Shown here: in pieces, positions 8,690 through 13,051 of the stretch | How positions within the stretch are numbered: position 1 is the first letter of the stretch | Layout of the letters: the number at the start of each line of letters is the position of its first letter | Source: DATHVR01 sp035461175 | GTDB taxonomy: Bacteria > Actinomycetota > Acidimicrobiia > Spongiisociales > ZC4RG35 | NCBI GenBank assembly: GCA_035461175.1 | Contig: DATHVR010000013.1 | Location: forward strand, 1 to 13,051 | Length of the DNA: 13,051 nt | Direction of reading: 5' to 3' | Notes under the pieces: model-generated | Told to the model about the DNA's origin: nothing | The model's database searches: none | What the model saw: only the letters and a program-made list of their open reading frames with translations | Position numbers and translations under genes: made by a program

Positions 8690-9654
8690 AGGAGACCTTC
8701 GGAGCGGAACCAGTCCACCATTCGGGTGATCGTTTCCCGGGCGGGCGTATAGGTCAGGCCGAGCTCACGGGTGGCCCGGGAGCCGTCGTGGAGGTGGCCA
8801 TGGGACACCACCCGGATCATCTCGGGGCAGAACCGGGGACGCTTGCCCCGGACCCGGCCGACGGCCCCGATCACGGCTGCCCCGGCCCATGCCACCGGCA
8901 GCGGCAGCATGCGCACATTCACTTCTCTCCCCAGGACCTCTCCCGCCATCGCCACCGCCCCCGACACGGAGGTGGTGAACCCGCTGAGCAGATACCGCTC
9001 GCCCGGGGTGCCGTGGCGGGCGGCGAGGAGATGACCGCGGGCACAGTCGTCGATGTCGATCATCGACACCTGGGATTCGATCAAGAGGGGCAGCTTCCCG
9101 GTCAAAACCTGGAGGATGATCTTGCCCGTCCCCGTGGCACGGCCCGGACCCTGTACCGAGCTGGGGTTGACCGCCACCACCTCCAGCTCGCCCGCCTCGG
9201 CGAAGGCGAGGCGCTCGGAGTGATGCTTGGACTTCTCGTACTCGGAGAGGTAGTGGCCCCGATGGGGCGTGGACTCGGTCGCCACCTCGCCCTTTTCCTC
9301 CCCGATCGCCGCCGCCGAGGAGGTCAGCACCATCCGCCGCACCCCGGCCGCCTGGCAGGCGCGCACCACGTTGCGGGTGCCGTCGACGTTGACCCGATGC
9401 ATGCGATCGGGATCGAGCGAGCACATCTCGTTGATGCCGGCGACGTGGTAGATGACCTCGCATCCGGAGAAGGCGTCTTTCAGGCTTCCCGGATCCATGA
9501 TGTCGCCCCCGAGTGCGGTCGCTCCCATGGCCTCGACTGCGGCGGCAGACCGGGGCGAGCGGGCGAGAGCCACCACCTGGTCGTCCTCGGCGACGAGCTG
9601 GCGCACCAGTGCCGTCCCCACCACCCCGGAACCGCCGGTCACCGCCACCTTCAT
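8686..9654 (-). CDS. NAD(P)-dependent epimerase/dehydratase (extended SDR)
   Basis: A 322-residue extended short-chain dehydrogenase. The N-terminal Rossmann loop TGGSGVVG (residues 6-13) binds NAD(P); DIMDPGSL (51-58) and YHVAGINEM (69-77) follow; the catalytic serine region is LTSSAAAIG (110-118), and the YxxxK pair is Tyr139-Lys143 in SEYEKSK. VNPSSVQGPG (162-171) is the usual substrate-loop block. The sequence resembles the dihydroflavonol reductase/HpnA-type sugar epimerase group, but the substrate is not determinable. The ATG at 9654 is chosen over a longer frame to 9729 because the Rossmann strand MKVAVTGG begins there and a G-rich GAGGGGG site precedes it. It starts 10 bases after pgsA and overlaps the thioesterase, so the three genes probably form one transcript. 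Confidence 0.92.
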   Translation of the reverse strand: MKVAVTGGSGVVGTALVRQLVAEDDQVVALARSPRSAAAVEAMGATALGGDIMDPGSLKDAFSGCEVIYHVAGINEMCSLDPDRMHRVNVDGTRNVVRACQAAGVRRMVLTSSAAAIGEEKGEVATESTPHRGHYLSEYEKSKHHSERLAFAEAGELEVVAVNPSSVQGPGRATGTGKIILQVLTGKLPLLIESQVSMIDIDDCARGHLLAARHGTPGERYLLSGFTTSVSGAVAMAGEVLGREVNVRMLPLPVAWAGAAVIGAVGRVRGKRPRFCPEMIRVVSHGHLHDGSRATRELGLTYTPARETITRMVDWFRSEGLL

Positions 9655-9664
9655 GCCCGCCCCC

Positions 9665-10216
9665 TCAGGCCGGTGCCGGTTTGCGGACGACGTGCCAGAA
9701 GGCGGTGAGATATCCCCAAAAGGAGGCAACCGTGATTATCACGGCCGCCAGCATGACCCACTGGTCGAGATACAACGGGCCCCAGCGGTCCGGCAGGCGG
9801 AGGAAGGCGAGGAAGATGGCAAAGAACTGGGAGCCGGCCTTGATCTTGCCCCAGGTCGAGGGACGAATCAGGCCCCCGCTGGAGGCCACCACCCCGCGTA
9901 GGGCCATGACCGCAAACTCCCGAAAGATGATGATGAAAGCGGCCCATATCGAAACCCGATCGATCGAGACCAGCGCCAGCAGCACGCCGGTCACGAGCAC
10001 CTTGTCGGCGGTGGTGTCGAGAAAGGCACCGAGCACCGACTCCTGCTGCCAGCGGCGGGCCAGGTATCCATCGAGGAAGTCGGTGAGAGCGGCCAGGGCG
10101 AAGACGGCGGCCGCCCAGCCCAGGTTGTGGGCGATGGCTTCGTCGGCTCGGGTCAGCGCCATGATCAACGGGACCACCAGCACACGGGCGAGTGCCAATA
10201 GGTCGGGGACAGAGAT
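9665..10216 (-). CDS. pgsA: CDP-diacylglycerol--glycerol-3-phosphate phosphatidyltransferase family protein
   Basis: An integral membrane CDP-alcohol phosphatidyltransferase. The full family motif DGxxAR(x8)GxxxDxxxD, with its leading Asp, is present as DFLDGYLARR followed by GAFLDTTAD (residues about 46-71), which binds the metals and the CDP-lipid. Several hydrophobic helices surround it, including IWAAFIIIF and VMLAAVIITVASF. The block FREFAVMALRGVVASSG favours PgsA, which makes phosphatidylglycerophosphate, over other family members. The start is unusual. The first standard codon in frame is TTG at 10198, with no ribosome site and cutting into the conserved N-terminus. ATC at 10216 has AGGAGG 5 bases upstream and yields SVPDLLALARVLVVP, matching the family's typical (N)IPNLLTLARI start. 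I therefore extend to 10216 (183 residues); the minimal 10198 start gives 177. Confidence 0.85.
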   Translation of the reverse strand: MSVPDLLALARVLVVPLIMALTRADEAIAHNLGWAAAVFALAALTDFLDGYLARRWQQESVLGAFLDTTADKVLVTGVLLALVSIDRVSIWAAFIIIFREFAVMALRGVVASSGGLIRPSTWGKIKAGSQFFAIFLAFLRLPDRWGPLYLDQWVMLAAVIITVASFWGYLTAFWHVVRKPAPA

Positions 10217-10254
10217 GGATTCCTCCTCGAGCGGGCAGCGACAGCCGGATCATA
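10217..10254 (-). promoter_or_regulatory. pgsA ribosome site and candidate -10 element
   Basis: On the minus strand AGGAGG occupies 10227-10222, five bases before the proposed ATC start at 10216 but 23 bases from the first TTG, so it decides the start. Further upstream TATGAT (10254-10249) is a near-consensus -10 hexamer and would give a leader of roughly 25 bases. An ATG at 10253-10251 overlaps this hexamer but opens a different frame that does not encode PgsA. The region lies in the 68-base gap after pth, so pgsA may have its own promoter as well as read-through from rplY-pth. No clear -35 box was found. Confidence 0.5.
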
Positions 10255-10284
10255 CCGAGAATGGCCCGCTCGGCGTCCGCCGGC

Positions 10285-10860
10285 TCAGGCCGGTTTCCGC
10301 TGCCCCGCTCGCCGGGTGGCGGCCTCCACGTCGGTTGCCCAATCCTCGACCACGGCGGCGGCGTCGGCCACCATCAGATCGACTTCGGATCGCTCGGCCC
10401 GGGTGAAGCGGCGCAGTACGAAATCGGAAGGGTCCATCCGCGCGGGTGGCCGTCCCACCCCCACCTTGAGGCGGGCAAAGTCACGATGGCCAAGCGCCTT
10501 CTCGATCGACCGCAGCCCGTTGTGGCCGCCGGTGCCTCCCCCAAGCTGCACCCGCAACCGTCCGAACGGCAGATCGATATCGTCGTGGATCACGAGCAGA
10601 TCCTCGCCGGGAATCCCGAAGTAATCGGTGAGCGCCCGCACCGCCCGACCGGACTCGTTCATGTAGGTGACGGGGGCGGCGAGCACCACCCGCTCGTCGC
10701 CCAGTCTGAGATCTGCCGTCTCGCAGCGGGTCCGGGACGGACCTCTCCCGAAGCGGGAGCCGCGACCTTCCGCCACGGTCTGCACCACCTCGAAGCCGAC
10801 GTTGTGGCGGGTCAGTTCGTACTCGGGCCCCGGGTTGCGGAGCCCGACTACGGCTTTCAC
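10285..10860 (-). CDS. pth: Peptidyl-tRNA hydrolase
   Basis: A 191-residue cytoplasmic enzyme that releases peptides from prematurely dropped peptidyl-tRNA. Catalytic and binding residues are all present: Asn9 (NPGPEY), the catalytic His19 (TRHNVGF), Asn68 (TYMNESG), Asp93 (VIHDDIDLPFG) and Asn114 (GGTGGHNGLRSI). Length is normal for bacterial Pth. One oddity is VVGLRNPGPEY near the N-terminus, where most Pth proteins have GLGNPG, so Gly8 is replaced by Arg beside the active-site Asn. The GTG start at 10860-10858 overlaps the rplY stop as GTGA and uses a GAAGAAG purine run in the acidic tail codons of rplY as a ribosome site. The rplY-pth pair is the standard actinobacterial arrangement, coupling a ribosomal protein with a translation rescue enzyme. 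Confidence 0.97.
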   Translation of the reverse strand: MKAVVGLRNPGPEYELTRHNVGFEVVQTVAEGRGSRFGRGPSRTRCETADLRLGDERVVLAAPVTYMNESGRAVRALTDYFGIPGEDLLVIHDDIDLPFGRLRVQLGGGTGGHNGLRSIEKALGHRDFARLKVGVGRPPARMDPSDFVLRRFTRAERSEVDLMVADAAAVVEDWATDVEAATRRAGQRKPA

Positions 10861-11543
10861 GCTTCTTCTTCGCCGTCGCCTTCGGACTCGGCAGCCTCGT
10901 CGCCTTCGGGAGCCTCCTCGCCCTCGGGGACTTCCTCGCCCTCGGGCAGTTCGCCTTCGGCGACCTCGGGCTCGGGCTCTTCGATCTCCGCCGCCGGCAC
11001 GGTCACGCTCATGACCACCGACTCGGGGTCCTCCAGGTAGGTGACGCCCTCTACCTCGGGCAGGTCCGACACCCGCAGCGACTCGTTCAACTCGACACCG
11101 CTGATGTCCAGTTCGATGTGGCCCGGGATCTGGGTGACCACGGCCTCGATCTGCACCGAGGTGCGGCGGGGACTGAAGACACCGCCCTCTTGGACACCGA
11201 CCGGTTCGCCCTCGAAGTGGATGGGGACCTCGGTGGTAATGGTCTCGGTCAGCGAGATCTTGAGGAAGTCGACGTGACGGTACTCACTACGGAAGGGATG
11301 CCGCTCCACGACCCGGGCCATGGTGAGGATCTCGTCGCCGTCCACCTGCAGGGTGATCAGGGCGTTGGTGCCCGCATCGGTGTGAAGGGCTCCGTAGAGT
11401 TCGCGGGCGTCGACGGCGACATTCATCGGCTTGGTGTCGTGGCCATAGACGACGGCCGGGACCCGGCCCTCGCGGCGTAAGCGACGGGACGAGCGCGAGC
11501 CGGGGACCCTGCCCGTCTCGGCGCGCAGGCTCACTTGTTGCAT
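10857..11543 (-). CDS. rplY: 50S ribosomal protein L25 (long Ctc/TL5 form)
   Basis: A 228-residue L25 protein of the long Ctc/TL5 type, which binds 5S rRNA in the large subunit. Residues 1-95 are the L25 domain (LRAETG, SRRLRREGRVPAVVYG, and HPFRSEYRHVDFLKI at 82-96); residues about 100-185 are the TL5 C-terminal beta domain (VPIHFEGEPVGVQEGGV). A strongly acidic tail at about 186-228 is built from a degenerate PEGEE(V/A) repeat. The ATG at 11543-11541 is preferred over an in-frame upstream start at 11609 because AAGGAG lies 8 bases before it and the family starts here. It follows the hydrolase gene after 37 bases and is translationally coupled to pth. In many Actinobacteria prs or glmU precedes rplY; here a hydrolase does. 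Confidence 0.97.
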   Translation of the reverse strand: MQQVSLRAETGRVPGSRSSRRLRREGRVPAVVYGHDTKPMNVAVDARELYGALHTDAGTNALITLQVDGDEILTMARVVERHPFRSEYRHVDFLKISLTETITTEVPIHFEGEPVGVQEGGVFSPRRTSVQIEAVVTQIPGHIELDISGVELNESLRVSDLPEVEGVTYLEDPESVVMSVTVPAAEIEEPEPEVAEGELPEGEEVPEGEEAPEGDEAAESEGDGEEEA

Positions 11544-11580
11544 AGAAAGGACTCCTTGCGGACGAGGTGGTAGGCCCTGA

Positions 11581-12246
11581 TTATGGCTGCTCCGCGGCGC
11601 TTCCGGCAAGCCCGTTGTTCCTCAGCCAGGCCAGGGTGAGCGCGGTCAACTCGTCCAGCATCGACTCGAGAGGGGCGCCCCGCCTGCGAAAACTGTGGTC
11701 GGCATCTTCGACGAGTTCGACCGTGGCGGTGGGGAGCGGGGATAGATACCGTTCCACGAGATCCAAACGGGCCAGCGAATCGCGGGTACCCGAGATGAAC
11801 AGGGTGGGGACCGTGATCGCCGCCAGGTGCTCGACCCGTAACCGGTCGGGTTTTCCCGCCGGGTGGAGGGGGTACCCGTAGGCGACCACTGCCGCACATG
11901 GCTCTTCCTGAGAAGCGAGGAGGGTCGACATCCTTCCCCCCATCGATCTGCCGGCCAGGACTATCTCCGAGCGGGCCGCCTTCCGGAGATGGGCGGCGGC
12001 GGCCCGATGGACGTCGAGCAGACGCGCCTGCGGGTCCGGAAACGATCGTCCGGCCGCCCGATAGGCATATTCGAAGGTCATCACCGTCAGCCCGGCACCC
12101 GCCAGGCGGGAGCGAAAGCCGGCCACGCCCGGATGGTCATGACCGGTCCCGGCGCCGGTCGCCAACAGCAGCCCCGGTGTGCCCTCCCCCTCCAATCGGG
12201 CCGGAACCGGGCCGTGGGGCGTGTCGAGTGCGAAGGTGGACACCAC
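11581..12246 (-). CDS. Alpha/beta hydrolase (TEX30/KANL3-like, dienelactone-hydrolase-like fold)
   Basis: A 221-residue cytoplasmic alpha/beta hydrolase. The predicted triad is Ser101 in the nucleophile elbow GRSMGG (99-104), Asp156 in FISGTRD and His184 in EDADHSF. The early GAGTGHDHP loop (31-39) and the GYPLHPAGKPDRLRVEHL stretch (124-141) are characteristic of the TEX30/KANL3-like group, whose bacterial members are mostly uncharacterised. There is no signal peptide or membrane segment, and the substrate is unknown. The start is one of two tandem GTG codons (12246 or 12243). No ribosome site is present, but TAGCCT lies six bases upstream, suggesting a leaderless transcript. It is the first gene of the leftward run and is divergent from pgl. 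Confidence 0.85.
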   Translation of the reverse strand: MVSTFALDTPHGPVPARLEGEGTPGLLLATGAGTGHDHPGVAGFRSRLAGAGLTVMTFEYAYRAAGRSFPDPQARLLDVHRAAAAHLRKAARSEIVLAGRSMGGRMSTLLASQEEPCAAVVAYGYPLHPAGKPDRLRVEHLAAITVPTLFISGTRDSLARLDLVERYLSPLPTATVELVEDADHSFRRRGAPLESMLDELTALTLAWLRNNGLAGSAAEQP

Positions 12247-12258
12247 GCCGCAAGGCTA
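12247..12258 (-). promoter_or_regulatory. Candidate leaderless promoter of the hydrolase gene
   Basis: On the minus strand TAGCCT (12258-12253) fits TANNNT and is followed by the six bases TGCGGC and then the GTG start at 12246. This is the same spacing as at mfd. No Shine-Dalgarno sequence is available, which agrees with transcription starting at the first codon. The 42-base gap between the two divergent GTG starts must hold both promoters, so they overlap and could interfere with or co-regulate each other. Assignment rests only on motif and distance. Confidence 0.4.
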
Positions 12259-12275
12259 ACGGCCCGGGGTCCTGA

Positions 12276-12288
12276 TACCGTCGGGAGA
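12276..12288 (+). promoter_or_regulatory. Candidate leaderless promoter of pgl
   Basis: TACCGT at 12276-12281 fits TANNNT and is followed by seven bases before the pgl GTG at 12289. The GGGAGA run directly abuts the start codon, too close to act as a normal ribosome site. A transcript beginning at the GTG is therefore likely. The -35 region would fall within the opposite-facing promoter of the hydrolase gene. Confidence 0.4.
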
Positions 12289-13005
12289 GTGCAAGTCATA
12301 GTCCATCGTGATCCCCAGCATCTGGCCGGGGCCGCCGCCGCCCGGATTGCCGACACGGTCAACGCCTCCCGGGGCGCCTTCAAACTGGGGATGGCCGGGG
12401 GGTCGACCCCCATCGGCGCCTACCAGGAGCTGAGCGAGCTCCGGGTGGATTGGGACCGGGTGGAGGCCTACATGTCCGATGAGCGCTGGGTCCCACTCGA
12501 CCATCCCGACTGCAACGGCCACCAGGCCTCACTCGAGCTGCTGGCTCACGTCGGTGCCACCTTCCACCGGCCGCAATGGGCGCCGTGGCTCACCGCCGCC
12601 GATTCGGCCGCCCACTACGAGGCCACCCTCCGCACCCTCCATCCGGACGGACGCTCCGACCTCGTGCTGCTGGGCATGGGCGACGACGGGCACACGGCAT
12701 CCCTGTTCCCGGGCACCGCCGCTATGGAGGCGCCTCCGACCCGCTGGTTCGTGAACAACTTCGTCCCCAAGCTCGACGCCGAGCGCCTCACCACCACCAT
12801 CCCGTTCCTGCGCGCTGCCCATCGTCTGATGTTTCTGGTGGCAGGCGAGGGCAAGGCGGCGGCACTGCGCCAGGTGCTCGAACCACGCGACGGAGAGAGC
12901 CTGCTCCCCGCCGCCCGGGTTCTGAACGGCGACGCCGAGGTGACCTGGATGATCGACGAGAGGGCCGCCTCGGAGCTAACCCAGACGGACACCGTCACCG
13001 CCTGA
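12289..13005 (+). CDS. pgl: 6-phosphogluconolactonase
   Basis: A 238-residue cytoplasmic enzyme of the pentose phosphate pathway that hydrolyses 6-phosphogluconolactone to 6-phosphogluconate. The three family blocks are present in order: AGGSTPIGAY (36-45), SDERWVPLDHPDCNG (63-77) and the signature LGMGDDGHTASLFPG (128-142), which contains the catalytic His. Length is typical of the DevB type. The N-terminus VQVIVHRDPQHLAGAAA aligns with the usual family start, so GTG at 12289 is chosen; the much longer open frame to 11863 merely reads antisense through the hydrolase gene. Zwf, which often neighbours pgl, is not in the window. It is the only rightward gene here, and a dispersed palindrome arm lies 22 bases beyond its stop. 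Confidence 0.95.
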   Translation: MQVIVHRDPQHLAGAAAARIADTVNASRGAFKLGMAGGSTPIGAYQELSELRVDWDRVEAYMSDERWVPLDHPDCNGHQASLELLAHVGATFHRPQWAPWLTAADSAAHYEATLRTLHPDGRSDLVLLGMGDDGHTASLFPGTAAMEAPPTRWFVNNFVPKLDAERLTTTIPFLRAAHRLMFLVAGEGKAAALRQVLEPRDGESLLPAARVLNGDAEVTWMIDERAASELTQTDTVTA

Positions 13006-13027
13006 CCCGAAGGCGGAAGCCAGAAGA

Positions 13028-13048
13028 TTTTCGCGACAGAATTGCGCG
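13028..13048. repeat. Second copy of the 21-base palindrome arm (element truncated by window end)
   Basis: These 21 bases are identical to the left arm at 8211-8231 (TTTTCGCGAC...GCGCG). The following base C extends the match to 22 bases against the reverse complement of the right arm. Bases beyond that differ from copy 1, as expected if only the arms are conserved and the loop varies. The expected right arm would fall just past the end of the window. Like copy 1 it sits shortly after a gene stop (22 bases after pgl). Confidence 0.9.
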
Positions 13049-13051
13049 CCA

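Noticed and set aside
9651..10253. ATG at 10253 as the pgsA start, possibly with a frameshift
   Set aside because: This ATG opens a different frame that encodes no family motif, and the pgsA frame is intact from the AGGAGG-preceded ATC onward, so no frameshift is needed.

Overview
The window is high-GC bacterial chromosome packed with genes. It carries twelve confident protein-coding genes and no gene-free stretch over 300 bases; the largest gap is about 127 bases. The gene set points to Actinomycetota: an enolase gene followed by a DivIC/FtsB-type septum protein and a DUF501 protein, a long Ctc-type L25 protein beside pth, many GTG/TTG starts, and signs of leaderless mRNAs. An early-branching class such as Acidimicrobiia seems plausible, but nothing seen here settles the class.

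Eleven genes read leftward on the minus strand. In transcription order they are: alpha/beta hydrolase (12246-11581), rplY (11543-10857), pth (10860-10285), pgsA (about 10216-9665), NAD-dependent epimerase (9654-8686), hotdog thioesterase (8689-8276), mfd (8148-4801), lipoprotein parvulin foldase (4746-3814), MazG with an N-terminal tetrapyrrole-methylase-like domain (3859-2378), eno (2275-995), ftsB/divIC-like (998-609) and DUF501 (612-103). Four junctions are 4-base GTGA or TTGA overlaps, which suggests translational coupling. The only rightward gene is pgl (12289-13005), divergent from the hydrolase.

Most of the content is housekeeping: translation (rplY, pth), transcription-coupled repair (mfd), nucleotide-pool cleaning (mazG), central carbon metabolism (eno, pgl), phospholipid synthesis (pgsA), extracytoplasmic folding and cell division. 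The pgsA-epimerase-thioesterase block between pth and mfd is the least standard part of the order.

I do not see a new multigene system. The signals that remain unexplained are non-coding: (1) a near-perfect 48-bp palindrome with 21-base arms at 8211-8258, whose arm recurs exactly at 13028-13048, indicating a dispersed repeat family; (2) a 35-bp G-rich tandem array at the left edge that runs into the 3' end of the DUF501 gene and supplies its stop codon; (3) a pgsA start that appears to use a non-canonical ATC codon; and (4) three GTG genes without a usable Shine-Dalgarno sequence, each with a TANNNT hexamer 6-7 bases upstream, as in leaderless transcripts.
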